The position numbers and the translations under genes are program-made. From Mesorhizobium sp. B2-3-4 (GTDB lineage Bacteria; Pseudomonadota; Alphaproteobacteria; Rhizobiales; Rhizobiaceae): DNA of 64,000 bases. Shown here piece after piece: positions 16,058 through 25,050 of this stretch. Below the pieces are notes generated by a model. That model made no database searches. It was not told the origin of the DNA and saw nothing but the letters and a program-made list of their open reading frames with translations. Location of the stretch: assembly GCF_006442315.1 (NCBI RefSeq), contig NZ_VFVY01000019.1:98111-162110 (forward strand). Reading direction: 5' to 3'. Within the stretch, counting starts at the first letter, position 1. Each line of letters opens with the position of its first letter.

Positions 16058-18889
16058 TCAGCCGGCGTCGCGAACCCTGGTCAGCGCCACCGAAAGCTTG
16101 TCCTGGGCGTCGCGATATTCAGCCAGCTTTTCGCGCTCGGCTTCGACGATCTCGGCTGGCGCGCTGGCGACGAATCTCTCGTTCGACAGTTTCTTGTGCA
16201 GGCGTGCGATTTCCTCGGTCACCTTGACCAGTTCCTTCTGCAGCCGCGCGGCCTCCGCGGTGAGGTCGATCAGGCTGCCAAGCGGCAGGCAGATCGTCGC
16301 CTCGTTGAGCACGATCTGTGCCGACCCCTTGGGGGCGGCATCGGCGAGCGAGATATCGCCGACACGTGCCAGCCGCTTGATAGCCGAGTCCTCGCGAGCC
16401 AGCCGCTCGCGCGTCACCTCATTGGCACCGACCACGACCAGCGGCGCAATTGCGGCTGGCGGCACGTTCATCTCCGAGCGTACCGAACGGATGCCGGAGA
16501 CGAGATCGACCAGCCAGTTGATATCGGCGGCCGCTTGCGCGTCCTCGAAATCCGGCGACGGCCAGGCGGCGTGGCAAAGCAGCGAGGCGCGTTCCCTGCC
16601 CTCGCCCGCGGTCTGCGCCCACAACTCTTCGGTCATGAACGGCATCATCGGATGCAAGAGCTTGTAGATCTCGTCGAGCACGAAAGCGACGCAGGCGCGG
16701 CTCTCGGCCTTGGCTGCCTCGTCCGTGCCCATGAACACCGGCTTCAAGAGTTCCAGATACCAGTCGCAGAACAGGTTCCAGACAAAGCGGTAGGCGGCGC
16801 CCGCCGCCTCGTTGAAGCGGTATGAGGTGATGCCATCGGTGACTTCGCGCGCCGCGCGTGTCAGCTCGGTCAGGATCCAGCGGTTGACGGCCAGCTTGGC
16901 GTCGTTCAGCCAGAAATCGTCATTGCGCGCGACCTCGTTCATTTCGGCGAACCGCGTCGCATTCCAAAGCTTGGTACCGAAATTGCGGTAGCCGGCAATG
17001 CGCGCCGGATCGAGCTTCACGTCGCGCCCCTGCGCCGCCATCACGGCAAGCGTGAAACGCAGCGCGTCGGCGCCGTATTCGTCGATCAGGTCGAGCGGGT
17101 CGATGACGTTGCCTTTCGACTTCGACATCTTGGCGCCGTTCTTGTCGCGCACCAGCGCATGCATGTAGACGGTGTGGAACGGCTCCTCTTCCATGAAGTG
17201 CAGCCCCATCATCATCATGCGGGCGACCCAGAAGAAGATGAGATCGAAACCGGTCACCAGCACGTCTGTCTGGTAGTAGGTCTTCAGCTCGGGCGTCTGT
17301 TCCGGCCAGCCGAGCGTCGAGAATGGCCACAGCGCCGAGGAGAACCAGGTGTCGAGCACATCCTCGTCGCGGGTCAGGATTTCGCCGGGCTTGAAGTTCT
17401 CCAGCTTGTCTTCGACCCAGGCCTTCCAGGGCCCTTCCAAGGCAAGGTAATATTCGATCGCAGCGCCCAGCGCCTCTTCCTCGGTCTTCTCGACAAAGAC
17501 GCGTCCGTCCGGCCCGTACCAAGCCGGAATCTGATGGCCCCACCAGAGCTGACGCGAAATGCACCAGGGCTCGATATTCTCCATCCACTGGAAGTAGGTT
17601 TTTTCCCAGCTGCTGGGGATGATCCTGGTGCGGCCCTCGCGCACGGAAGCGATGGCCGGCTTGGCGAGTTCGGCGGCGTCCGCGTACCACTGCTCGGTCA
17701 GCAGCGGTTCGATAGGCACGCCGCCGCGGTCGCCATGCGGCACGGCATGGCGGTGCGGTTCGACCTTGTCGAGGAAGCCGCCGGCTTCCATCAGCTCGAC
17801 GATCTTCTTGCGTGCGACGAAACGGTCGAGGCCCTGAAATTGAACGGGCACTTCCCCGTAACCGGGTTGGCCGCTGTCGGGGGTGGCTACGAAAACATTA
17901 ACGTCGGTACGTTCATGACTTGATCGAGAGAGCGATTTGGTCACCTCAAATTCTTTGAGGATTTTAGCTTCTCGATCAAAGATGTTTATGATCCACAGTG
18001 CGTGTCTTCGGCCGACCTCGAAGTCGTTGAAATCATGCGCCGGCGTGATCTTGACCGCTCCGGAGCCTTTCTCCGGATCGGAATATTCGTCAGCCACGAC
18101 AGGGATCTTGCGCCCGACGATCGGCAGCACGACGTTCTTGCCGACGAGATGCCGGAAGCGCTCGTCGTCGGGATGCACCGCGACGGCTGTATCGCCCAGC
18201 ATCGTCTCGGGGCGCGTCGTGGCCACGACGATGAACGTCTTCGGATTCTCCGGATCGAACGCCACGCCCTCGATCGGATAGCGGAAGTGCCAGAGATTGC
18301 CGTTGACCTCGTGCTGCTCGACCTCGAGGTCGGAAATCGCGGTCAACAGCTTCGGGTCCCAGTTCACAAGGCGCTTGTCCTTGTAAATCAGGCCTTCCTT
18401 GTAGAGCGTGACGAAGACTTCCAGGACGGCCTTCGACAGGCCTTCATCCATGGTGAAGCGTTCGCGCGACCAGTCGGCCGAGGCGCCGAGCCTTTTCAGC
18501 TGGTTGAAGATCAACCCACCCGATTCGGCCTTCCATTCCCACACCTTGTCGACAAACTCCTCGCGAGTGAGATCGCGGCGGTGGATCTGCTTCTCCATCA
18601 ACTGCCGCTCGACCACCATCTGCGTGGCGATGCCGGCATGGTCCATGCCGGGCTGCCACAAGACGTTCTTGCCGCGCATGCGTTCGAAGCGGATCAGAAT
18701 ATCCTGCAACGTGTTGTTGAGCGCGTGGCCCATATGCAGCGAGCCGGTGACATTGGGCGGCGGAATGACGATGGTGAAGGCCTCGGCCCCCTCCTCCGCA
18801 CCGGCGCCGGCGCGAAACGCGTCGGCGTCCTCCCACACCTTGGCGATCTTCGGCTCGACGGTTTTTGCGTCGTAGGTCTTTTCAAGCAT
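16058..18889 (-). CDS. valS: Valyl-tRNA synthetase
   Basis: Class I aminoacyl-tRNA synthetase with editing domain. From the ATG at 18889 (MLEKTYDAKTVEPK) it is 943 residues. HIGH motif HMGH at 52-55 (PNVTGSLHMGHAL), KMSKSKGN near 585, and the C-terminal ValS coiled-coil arm (about 880-940). A TTG at 18952 would add 21 residues and is less likely. An unusual segment, about 285-325, reads EAKILKEFEVTKSLSRSSHE...FVATPDSG and is encoded by DNA noticeably more AT-rich than the rest (about 17,880-18,000); it lies in the insertion between the editing domain and GLDRFVARKKIVE. The reading frame is open throughout, so the gene appears functional. Confidence 0.96.
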   Translation of the reverse strand: MLEKTYDAKTVEPKIAKVWEDADAFRAGAGAEEGAEAFTIVIPPPNVTGSLHMGHALNNTLQDILIRFERMRGKNVLWQPGMDHAGIATQMVVERQLMEKQIHRRDLTREEFVDKVWEWKAESGGLIFNQLKRLGASADWSRERFTMDEGLSKAVLEVFVTLYKEGLIYKDKRLVNWDPKLLTAISDLEVEQHEVNGNLWHFRYPIEGVAFDPENPKTFIVVATTRPETMLGDTAVAVHPDDERFRHLVGKNVVLPIVGRKIPVVADEYSDPEKGSGAVKITPAHDFNDFEVGRRHALWIINIFDREAKILKEFEVTKSLSRSSHERTDVNVFVATPDSGQPGYGEVPVQFQGLDRFVARKKIVELMEAGGFLDKVEPHRHAVPHGDRGGVPIEPLLTEQWYADAAELAKPAIASVREGRTRIIPSSWEKTYFQWMENIEPWCISRQLWWGHQIPAWYGPDGRVFVEKTEEEALGAAIEYYLALEGPWKAWVEDKLENFKPGEILTRDEDVLDTWFSSALWPFSTLGWPEQTPELKTYYQTDVLVTGFDLIFFWVARMMMMGLHFMEEEPFHTVYMHALVRDKNGAKMSKSKGNVIDPLDLIDEYGADALRFTLAVMAAQGRDVKLDPARIAGYRNFGTKLWNATRFAEMNEVARNDDFWLNDAKLAVNRWILTELTRAAREVTDGITSYRFNEAAGAAYRFVWNLFCDWYLELLKPVFMGTDEAAKAESRACVAFVLDEIYKLLHPMMPFMTEELWAQTAGEGRERASLLCHAAWPSPDFEDAQAAADINWLVDLVSGIRSVRSEMNVPPAAIAPLVVVGANEVTRERLAREDSAIKRLARVGDISLADAAPKGSAQIVLNEATICLPLGSLIDLTAEAARLQKELVKVTEEIARLHKKLSNERFVASAPAEIVEAEREKLAEYRDAQDKLSVALTRVRDAG

Positions 18890-18952
18890 GGGAAAACGGT
18901 CCGCGCTGTCGGGATTTTTCTGGTCCGGTGTAAATCGGAAGGTCTTGGCCAA

Positions 18953-19153
18953 GTCAACCGCGAGGCAGCCTTGGTTGATGAGAAGCAGATAGGCCTGCCC
19001 GCGCTCATTTCAACGAAGGTGCTGGCGCGAGGCACTCACCGCTTGACCGCGGGGCGTCATAGCCATACCGTACAGGCGCTGCTGTAGGGCGCATCGGCTT
19101 CCGGCCGGAGGGGCATTGCCCGCCTACACCACCTCAACCCCACAAATGCGCCC
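18953..19153. other. Divergent spacer valS / VOC gene
   Basis: Intergenic region between two divergent genes; no gene or clear promoter motif recognised. Confidence 0.3.
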
Positions 19154-19786
19154 ATGACGAGCCTCGAACACCACAAGAAACAGGCCAAGCTCTATCTGAA
19201 ATGGCACCGCGAGCGGTACTATCCCGTCGCCGCTGTGATCGGATGGTTCTTGCCGCGTTTTCACGACCTCAGCGACAGCCAGATCCTCGATCACGGCTTC
19301 AAGCTTGCCGATGCCCAGGAACTTGTCGCCAGGAAGTCAGGTTTCGAAAGCTGGCAGGCGCTGACGGAAGGTCTTCAAACCGTGACCGATCATGCAGCAA
19401 CAGACGCCGCAAAACCGCACCTTGCCTTTGCCGAGCCGCAGCTCTTTGTCAGCGACATCGTAACGGCCTGTAATTTCTACCGGCAAAAACTCGGCTTCGA
19501 GACGCGCTTCACCTATGGTGAGCCGCCCTTCTACGCCCAGATCATCCGCGACGGCGCAAGGCTCAACCTGCGCCATGTCGACAAGCCTCCACTCGCCGCC
19601 AGTTCGGCCGATGACCTGCTGGCGGCAACGATCATTGTCGACAACATCAAGGCTCTGTTTCTGGAATATCAGGCGGCCACGGCCCCGTTCCACCAGACAT
19701 TGCGGACCGAACCCTGGGGCGCGCGCACGTTCATCGTGAAGGACCCCGACGGCAACCTCGTCTGCTTCGCGACCAGCGCGGGCTGA
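19154..19786 (+). CDS. VOC-family protein with N-terminal helical extension
   Basis: 210 residues. The first ~80 residues (MTSLEHHKKQAKLYLKWHRE...KSGFESWQALTEG) form a helical module that I have seen attached to ankyrin or glyoxalase domains but cannot name; the rest (about 92-208) is a VOC/bleomycin-resistance domain with FYRQKLGFETRF and VKDPDGNLVCFA. It may detoxify or bind a small molecule. Starts at ATG 19154, monocistronic, convergent with popZ. Confidence 0.8.
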   Translation: MTSLEHHKKQAKLYLKWHRERYYPVAAVIGWFLPRFHDLSDSQILDHGFKLADAQELVARKSGFESWQALTEGLQTVTDHAATDAAKPHLAFAEPQLFVSDIVTACNFYRQKLGFETRFTYGEPPFYAQIIRDGARLNLRHVDKPPLAASSADDLLAATIIVDNIKALFLEYQAATAPFHQTLRTEPWGARTFIVKDPDGNLVCFATSAG

Positions 19787-19800
19787 TCTCGTCGACAAAA

Positions 19801-19823
19801 AACGCCGCCTCATGGGCGGCGTT
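19801..19823 (-). terminator. Intrinsic terminator of popZ
   Basis: Stem AACGCCGCC / GGCGGCGTT with loop TCATG; minus-strand reading gives TTTTTTG after the stem. It lies between the convergent VOC gene and popZ. Confidence 0.85.
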
Positions 19824-19846
19824 TCGAGAGTGGTCGTTGGAGGAGA

Positions 19847-20662
19847 TTACTGCGCCCCGCGCGCGACGCGCTCGATCTCCTCGCGCACCAGCCTTTCGAC
19901 CAGTGTCGGCAGATTGTTGTCGAGCCAATCCTGGAGCATCGGCCGCAGCATCTCCTCGGCCATCTCGTCGAATGTCTTCTTGCTGCGGCTGGCAAAGGCG
20001 TCGGACAGTTCGCCGAAGGCGGCCGCGACCTGTCGGCCGGTATGTTCGGAAACAATCGCGGGACGCGCCGCCAGCGCCTCGTTTGCCTGGGCGCGCACCT
20101 GTGCCGCTGTAGCATCGACGGACAAAGGCTGTTCGATCGCAGGTTCCGTCACCGGTTCGCTCGCCGCTTCCTCCGGCTGTGCCGCGGGCTTGCGGATGCT
20201 CCTGTCCGGCATCGCCCTGGCTTGCTCGCCAACCGCCGCGATCTCGCGGCGCCAATCGGCGACGATGGCTTCACTCGTTGCAACCTCCGCCGGCGCCGCC
20301 GGCGGGTCGAGCCTGACGGCAGGCGATGGCTCGGCGGCAACCCGGGCGCTGACTTCAGCCAGCGTTATCGGCGCCCTGCCAGGAGGCGTATCGGCAAGCG
20401 GCGGCGCTTCCATGCGCGCGGTCGCCGGCGCTTGCACTTCCACAGCCGGGCTCCTGACTTCAGGGGCGGCATGCAGTTCGGCCCGGAACGCATCGATGTC
20501 GGCGGCCGGAACAGTACCCGGCGCTGGCGCGAGGTCCTGCCGCAACTCCTCGCCCTCGCCAGGCTGCTTGCGGCCGTTGTCGCTATCCTCGATGATCCTT
20601 CTGATGGAAGCCAGTATCTCTTCCATGGAAGGTTCGCGCTGCGCGCTGCTTGCCGTTGCCAT
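19847..20662 (-). CDS. popZ: PopZ / DUF2497 polar organizing protein
   Basis: Pole-organizing scaffold of alphaproteobacteria that self-assembles at the cell pole and binds ParB and cell-cycle regulators. 271 residues from the ATG at 20662 (a GTG at 20668 is also possible). The layout is characteristic: a conserved N-terminal helix (SMEEILASIRRIIED), a long Pro/Ala/Glu-rich disordered middle, and a C-terminal multimerisation region (FDEMAEEMLRPMLQDWLDNN...LVREEIERVARG). It is flanked by tolC upstream and valS further on, the usual rhizobial tolC-DUF2497-valS order, which supports the call. Confidence 0.9.
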   Translation of the reverse strand: MATASSAQREPSMEEILASIRRIIEDSDNGRKQPGEGEELRQDLAPAPGTVPAADIDAFRAELHAAPEVRSPAVEVQAPATARMEAPPLADTPPGRAPITLAEVSARVAAEPSPAVRLDPPAAPAEVATSEAIVADWRREIAAVGEQARAMPDRSIRKPAAQPEEAASEPVTEPAIEQPLSVDATAAQVRAQANEALAARPAIVSEHTGRQVAAAFGELSDAFASRSKKTFDEMAEEMLRPMLQDWLDNNLPTLVERLVREEIERVARGAQ

Positions 20663-20865
20663 CGTCACATCCGCCGCCCTTGTGACCCGTTGCAGGTTTT
20701 CCGCTCCGGCAAGGCCGGATTCGAATCATGGCGACAGCGTAACCGACGGATTGCCGCGCGAGAATCCCCAATCTGGGGACATGTGGGATTTCAACAGATT
20801 AGAGCGATTCCGCCGGAACCGTGTGACGGTCCCCTTCGGCAATGACGCCGGCCACAGGTCGCCCG

Positions 20866-20901
20866 GGCGTTTCCGGTCGAATCGCCCGGGCCGGAAACGC
20901 C
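20866..20901 (-). terminator. Inverted repeat just after tolC
   Basis: Arms GGCGTTTCCGG and CCGGAAACGCC separated by 14 bases, with CGCCCGGG repeated on both sides. It begins 16 bases past the tolC stop. There is no T-run, so it may slow degradation or act as a Rho-assisted stop rather than an intrinsic terminator. Confidence 0.45.
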
Positions 20902-20916
20902 GTTCGAACGGAGAGC

Positions 20917-22302
20917 CTAGCGGCCATCCGGCGTGCGCAGGCCGATCCACTTGTCCTTGACGGCGTTGTAGTGCTCTTCCGGCCGGTACTTCGTCACCTG
21001 CAGCGCAAGCCGCTCGACCGAAAGGCGGCCCATTGCCGAAAGGATCGCATAGCTCGCCACGACCACGTCATGCTCGGAATTGGCCTGGTTGATCTTGGCG
21101 GTGATGACGGCTGCCTGCGCATTGAGCACGTCGAGCGTCGTGCGCTGGCCGACATTGCGCTCCTCGATGACGCCGTTCAGCGCCAGTTGCGCGGCGTCGA
21201 TCACCTGCTTGTTCGCCGATACGCTCTGCTGCGCGGCGGTATATTGCGACCATGCGGTGGCGACAGCCTGGCGCACCTGATCGCGGCTGACGTCGACCTG
21301 GATACGCGCCTGGCCGAGCGATTCCTTGTTCTGCCGCACGACAGCCGAGGTGCGGCCACCGGAATAGATCGGAATTGTGAGCGTCGCGCCGATGTTGGCC
21401 GAGGTCGAATTGCCGTTGGAACCTTGGACATCGGGTATGGCGTTGCGATAATTTTCCGAAATACCGGCCGAAGCCGACAGTTGCGGCAGCAGCGCGCCCT
21501 CTGAGGATTTCACCGAAAACGCAGCGGCATCGACCAGATGCTGGGTGGCGAGGATGGCCGGGTGTTCGGCCGAGCCGATGGCGATCGCGGAATCGAGGCT
21601 CGACGGCAGCAGCCTGCCCAAGGGCGAAGCGGGCTTGAGCTTGCCCGGCTCGTCGCCGACGACCTGATGATAGGTCGCCGCACTGGCCAGCGCCTGCGCG
21701 CGCGCCGCGCTCAACGATGCCACCGCGGAAGCACGCGAGGCATCGGCCTGCGCGACGTCGGTGCGCGTGCCTTCGCCAACCTCGAAGCGAGAGCGCGCCG
21801 CGCGCGCCTGCTCGGTCAGGAACTGCAGGTTCTGCTCGGTCAGCACCGCGATCTGGCGATCGCGAATCACGTCCATATAGGCGGTGGCCGCGCTGAACAG
21901 CGTGTTTTCCTCGGTGTTGCGCAGGCTTTCGACCGACGCCTTCACCTGGGATTCGGCCGCCGCCACATTGTTTTTCGTCTGAAAACCATCGAACAGCGAC
22001 TGATTGATCTGAATGCCGTAGCTGCCGCTTGTCAGCTTCGAATTGCCGCCGCCATTAGCCTGGCGCGTATTCGTATAGTCGATGTTGGCCGATCCGGTGA
22101 CCGTCGGGCGCCAGCCCGACTTGGCGATGGCCACGCCCTCGTCGGTGACACGCACGCCGGCACGCGATGCATTCAGCGTGGAATTGTACTGATAGGCTTT
22201 TGCAAGCGCACCGGAAATGGTTTCAGCTGAAGCAGCCAGCGGGGACAGCGCGGTCGCCGAGACAAGGACGGCGGTGAAAAGTGACTTGCGTACTGACGGC
22301 AC
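20917..22302 (-). CDS. tolC: TolC-family outer-membrane efflux protein
   Basis: Outer-membrane channel tunnel used by type I secretion and RND efflux systems; in brucellae and rhizobia the homologue (BepC/TolC) is needed for drug resistance and protein secretion. 461 residues from a GTG at 22302 with GAGGG nine bases upstream. Signal peptide about 1-26 (ends AASAE), then the duplicated OEP repeats; FDGFQTKNNV and YSGGRTSAVV are the matching positions of the two repeats, and GVIEERNVGQRTTLDVLNAQ is the typical second-half signature. It follows pcm on the same strand with 181 bases between, the usual pcm-tolC pair in rhizobia. Confidence 0.94.
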   Translation of the reverse strand: MPSVRKSLFTAVLVSATALSPLAASAETISGALAKAYQYNSTLNASRAGVRVTDEGVAIAKSGWRPTVTGSANIDYTNTRQANGGGNSKLTSGSYGIQINQSLFDGFQTKNNVAAAESQVKASVESLRNTEENTLFSAATAYMDVIRDRQIAVLTEQNLQFLTEQARAARSRFEVGEGTRTDVAQADASRASAVASLSAARAQALASAATYHQVVGDEPGKLKPASPLGRLLPSSLDSAIAIGSAEHPAILATQHLVDAAAFSVKSSEGALLPQLSASAGISENYRNAIPDVQGSNGNSTSANIGATLTIPIYSGGRTSAVVRQNKESLGQARIQVDVSRDQVRQAVATAWSQYTAAQQSVSANKQVIDAAQLALNGVIEERNVGQRTTLDVLNAQAAVITAKINQANSEHDVVVASYAILSAMGRLSVERLALQVTKYRPEEHYNAVKDKWIGLRTPDGR

Positions 22303-22483
22303 GGTTTAACCCTCATTCGTTTTCCATGGGAACCGCGCCGCGCCAGCTTCTCCCTTTGAGCAGCCCGAACGGCGTGTTTCATGTTCCCTGTCGCGCAGCC
22401 CAAAGTGCCCCCAGTCTGGGATCAGCGACGATCGTTCAAATCCAAGCGACCATGACAAAGCCTTTGCCGCAAGGCCAAATCAT

Positions 22484-23152
22484 TCAGAATTCGAAAGCAT
22501 GCTCACGTTCGAATCCGGGTAGTGGCTTAATTGCCGCATTAAATGCCCTTCTCCCGGTTACAACCCCCCCAGCCTTGAAAAATAGTCGCGCCACGCCGGA
22601 ATTGCCCTGCCCTTCGACGGCCACGAGGCGGCCGCCTTCGGCGAGTTGGTCGAGCAGCGAAGCCGGCACCTTGCCGACGCTGCCGCCGACGAAGACGACG
22701 TCGTAAGGCGCCTTCCCCGCATGGCCTTGCGCCAGCGCGCCCTGAACCACGGTCACATTGCCGCAGCCAAGGCTCGAAAGGGTCGACGCAGCCGTTTGCG
22801 CCAAGGTCGAATCGCTTTCGAGCGCCACGACCGATTTCGCCAGTCGCGACAGGATTGCCGAGGCGTAGCCGGTGCCGCAGCCGACATCGAGCGCCGAATC
22901 GGCCGGGCTGATCTCGGCCAGTTGCATCAGCTTGGCCAGCGGCGAGGCTTCCATCAGGTAGCGCGAGCCGTCAGCACTGTCGGCGATGCGGATGTCCTCG
23001 TCGATATAGGCCAGGTCGCGCTGGCGATCGCCGACGAAAAGCTCGCGCGGCACGACAAGCATCGCTTCCAGCAACGGCGCGCTGGTCACATCGGTGGTGC
23101 GAACCTGACCGTCGACCATCTTGACGCGAAGTTCGGAAAAATCAGCGCTCAT
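22484..23152 (-). CDS. pcm: Protein-L-isoaspartate O-methyltransferase family protein
   Basis: SAM-dependent methyltransferase of the PCMT family, which repairs isoaspartyl residues. 222 residues from the ATG at 23152 (MSADFSELRVKMVDGQVRT). The SAM motif LDVGCGTGYASAIL is at about 88-101 and the N-terminal region MVDGQVRTTDV is characteristic of the alphaproteobacterial version found next to tolC. An earlier in-frame start at 23191 would place extra residues in the tRNA spacer and is unlikely. Rhizobial members of this clade are shorter and more divergent than E. coli Pcm, so true repair activity is likely but not certain. Confidence 0.85.
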   Translation of the reverse strand: MSADFSELRVKMVDGQVRTTDVTSAPLLEAMLVVPRELFVGDRQRDLAYIDEDIRIADSADGSRYLMEASPLAKLMQLAEISPADSALDVGCGTGYASAILSRLAKSVVALESDSTLAQTAASTLSSLGCGNVTVVQGALAQGHAGKAPYDVVFVGGSVGKVPASLLDQLAEGGRLVAVEGQGNSGVARLFFKAGGVVTGRRAFNAAIKPLPGFEREHAFEF

Positions 23153-23238
23153 GTTCCAAGCCTCGCTTTCCGCGACACGGTCGCGGTTCATTGGACAGGA
23201 ACTTCAGGCTCCGGCGCTGACGCGCGGGAGCCTGGGGC

Positions 23239-23312
23239 ATTGGAGGCCTCGCCCGGAATCGAACCGGGGTGCAAGGATTTGCAGTCCTCTGCGTAACCAC
23301 TCCGCCACGAGG
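23239..23312 (-). tRNA. tRNA-Cys (anticodon GCA)
   Basis: 74 bases on the minus strand including an encoded CCA. Acceptor stem GGCCTCG / CGAGGCC, anticodon loop CTGCAAA giving GCA, T-loop GGTTCGATTCC. Discriminator is T, as expected for tRNA-Cys. A promoter with 17-base spacing lies just upstream. Confidence 0.97.
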
Positions 23313-23341
23313 CCTCGTTGCTCCCGGCGTTCCACCCGGTT

Positions 23342-23370
23342 CCAATAGGTTGCGGCGAAAATGCCGTCAA
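23342..23370 (-). promoter_or_regulatory. Sigma-70 type promoter of tRNA-Cys
   Basis: Minus-strand -35 TTGACG (23365-23370) and -10 TATTGG (23342-23347) with a 17-base spacer, about 30 bases before the tRNA 5' end. Confidence 0.7.
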
Positions 23371-23540
23371 GCGGCGACCGCGCATTCCAGGCGGTTTCCC
23401 CTGCACGAATTCGGCTCCCCTTTGCAGACACCGCGGCCGGCGGGCTGGCGCCTCCACATTAGCCAAACATTAAGCATGCCCGGCGATCGCGAGAAACCCG
23501 GCGCGCATGCCACCGTTGAGAAACGAGGAGGAGTGCGCCA

Positions 23541-23798
23541 ATGCAGCCCAGAAGCCTGGAGAAAGCAACCACGGCATCAACCGATCCGCCGCTGGCGGCA
23601 TGCGAGGAGTTGCTGCGTCATGCCATCGACCGCATCGCGCTGGACACAGCCTGGCTTTCACCGCGCGAGCGCGCGCGCCTCGCTTCGGCCGCCGCCGTCC
23701 TCAAGGAGATCCGCGAGACCTTGCGGCAAGGAAGGGGGGCGCGGCAAGGAACGGGCGGCAAACCAGTTGAGCCCAAGGCGGCCCCGGCGAAGGCATAA
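23541..23798 (+). CDS. Small uncharacterised protein, 85 aa
   Basis: Begins at an ATG with a strong GAGGAGG ribosome binding site 9 bases upstream. Soluble, Ala/Arg-rich, with a helical core (AACEELLRHAIDRIALDTAW, then RERARLASAAAVLKEIRETL) and a basic Gly/Lys/Ala tail. I recognise no family. Another frame is open over the same bases, but this one has the ribosome binding site. Isolated between tRNA-Cys and a convergent membrane protein gene. Confidence 0.55.
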   Translation: MQPRSLEKATTASTDPPLAACEELLRHAIDRIALDTAWLSPRERARLASAAAVLKEIRETLRQGRGARQGTGGKPVEPKAAPAKA

Positions 23799-23833
23799 GA
23801 GACCGTGCAACGAGGATATGGCTGGGCCGCAAT

Positions 23834-24142
23834 TCAATTCGGGCGACGCCGGCGCTCCCACCAGACGACGAAGCGGCGGCGATGGCGGCGTACCATGGCG
23901 AATTCATAGGAAAGCACCAGCAATCCGAGCGGCACCATCCAGAAACCGAGAATCGGCAGGAAGCCGAGAATGCCGCCAATTGTCAAAAGCACGCCGATGG
24001 CGATTCGCAGCCCACGCGATTGCGGCATTGTGAATTCCCGCCCGAAAACGGAGATTTTTCGAGCCGGTAACTGGTTTTCGCTTGCTGCGCTCATCTCGAA
24101 TGACTGGTCCGTTCGCGGCCTCGTCACAGGCTGTTTATCCAA
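23834..24142 (-). CDS. Small inner-membrane protein (PGPGW-like)
   Basis: 102 residues with two close membrane segments (about 43-60 and 62-80; GLRIAIGVLLTIGGILGFLP, WMVPLGLLVLSYEF) and a very basic C-terminus (RRHRRRFVVWWERRRR). The pattern of a Gly/Pro turn between the two segments followed by LSYEF resembles the small PGPGW membrane family; here the turn reads ILGFLPILGFW. Function unknown. Could start at the internal Met17 as well. Confidence 0.7.
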   Translation of the reverse strand: MDKQPVTRPRTDQSFEMSAASENQLPARKISVFGREFTMPQSRGLRIAIGVLLTIGGILGFLPILGFWMVPLGLLVLSYEFAMVRRHRRRFVVWWERRRRPN

Positions 24143-24260
24143 GCCACGACCGCCATTTTGGTTCCGCGCCCGCCGCCAAGACGGCTAATATGAGGACGGG
24201 CGCAGCCGATTGCCACAAACCGCTGTGTGAAAAAGTCTCGTAAAAATGCGAAATGCTTCT

Positions 24261-24289
24261 TTGCAAAGCCGAAAAGGGTTTGCTATAGG
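24261..24289 (+). promoter_or_regulatory. Sigma-70 type promoter of tRNA-Asn
   Basis: -35 TTGCAA (24261-24266) and -10 TATAGG (24284-24289) with a 17-base spacer, 28 bases before the tRNA. Confidence 0.65.
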
Positions 24290-24317
24290 CAGCGCCACTT
24301 GCTGAAGAGCCTCTGTT

Positions 24318-24391
24318 CCCCGGTAGCTCAGTGGTAGAGCAACCGGCTGTTAACCGGTTGGTCGCTGGTTCGAATCCGGCCCGGGGAGCCA
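24318..24391 (+). tRNA. tRNA-Asn (anticodon GTT)
   Basis: 74 bases with encoded CCA. Acceptor stem TCCCCGG / CCGGGGA, D-arm GCTCAGTGGTAGAGC, anticodon loop CTGTTAA giving GTT, T-arm GGTTCGAATCC, discriminator G. No repeat of its 3' end was noticed nearby, so no sign of an integrated element. Confidence 0.97.
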
Positions 24392-24609
24392 ACAATTTCC
24401 AAAGACATAGCTGCCGATGGCGGACGCGGAAGGGCCGCGAACGATGCGACAGTAACAGAATCGGCCTTCACGCCGCATCCCGGTCTCGACAATCACAAGC
24501 GCGTTTCGCCTCGCCACGAGGGGTTAAGCGCGGCTTGGCCTGTCCTTCCGCCCTCCGCTATCATGGCAGTCAGATGCGTGTCGCATATGGGCGAGGAAGG
24601 GAGAAAAGC

Positions 24610-24957
24610 ATGATCATTCGCTTCTGGCGGGCAGTCGCCGGCTCCACCGAGGTGCTGGATGCCTATGCGGACCACTTGCGGCGAACGACTTTTGTCGAGA
24701 TGGCCGACCTTCCCGGGCACCTCGGCGCCACGCTGGCGCGCAAGGTCAGGGGAACCGACAACGAACTCGTCGTGATGAGCTTTTGGGAAGACATGGATTC
24801 GTCGGCCCATTTCATCAAAGGCGATTTCGACGATGCCGTCGTCAAGCCAAGCACCCAAAAGCTGCTCAAATCGTTCGATCTCAAGGTCGAGTATTTCGAA
24901 ACCCTGTTCTCGACAGGCGTCGTAGGGGGTCACGATCATCCTGTGTTGCAGGACTAA
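24610..24957 (+). CDS. Antibiotic-biosynthesis-monooxygenase-like small protein
   Basis: 115 residues from an ATG with GGGAGA upstream. A single alpha+beta ferredoxin-like domain of the ABM/dimeric barrel type: MIIRFWRAVAGSTEVLDAYA, then ELVVMSFWEDMDSSAHFIKG. Such proteins act as small oxygenases, isomerases or heme-binding proteins; nothing here fixes the function. Stands alone downstream of tRNA-Asn, in a spacer with no other gene. Confidence 0.7.
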   Translation: MIIRFWRAVAGSTEVLDAYADHLRRTTFVEMADLPGHLGATLARKVRGTDNELVVMSFWEDMDSSAHFIKGDFDDAVVKPSTQKLLKSFDLKVEYFETLFSTGVVGGHDHPVLQD

Positions 24958-25050
24958 ACGCCTCCGGAAAGCGCCCCTCAGCGGCGGCTGTATTCGGCTT
25001 GCGCACCAGGCACCTCCGCGCGATAGATGCGGTGGTTGAGGGAGGACATC

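Noticed and set aside
24318..24609. tRNA-Asn as an integration site
   Set aside because: No duplicated 3' tRNA end, integrase or composition shift was seen near it.
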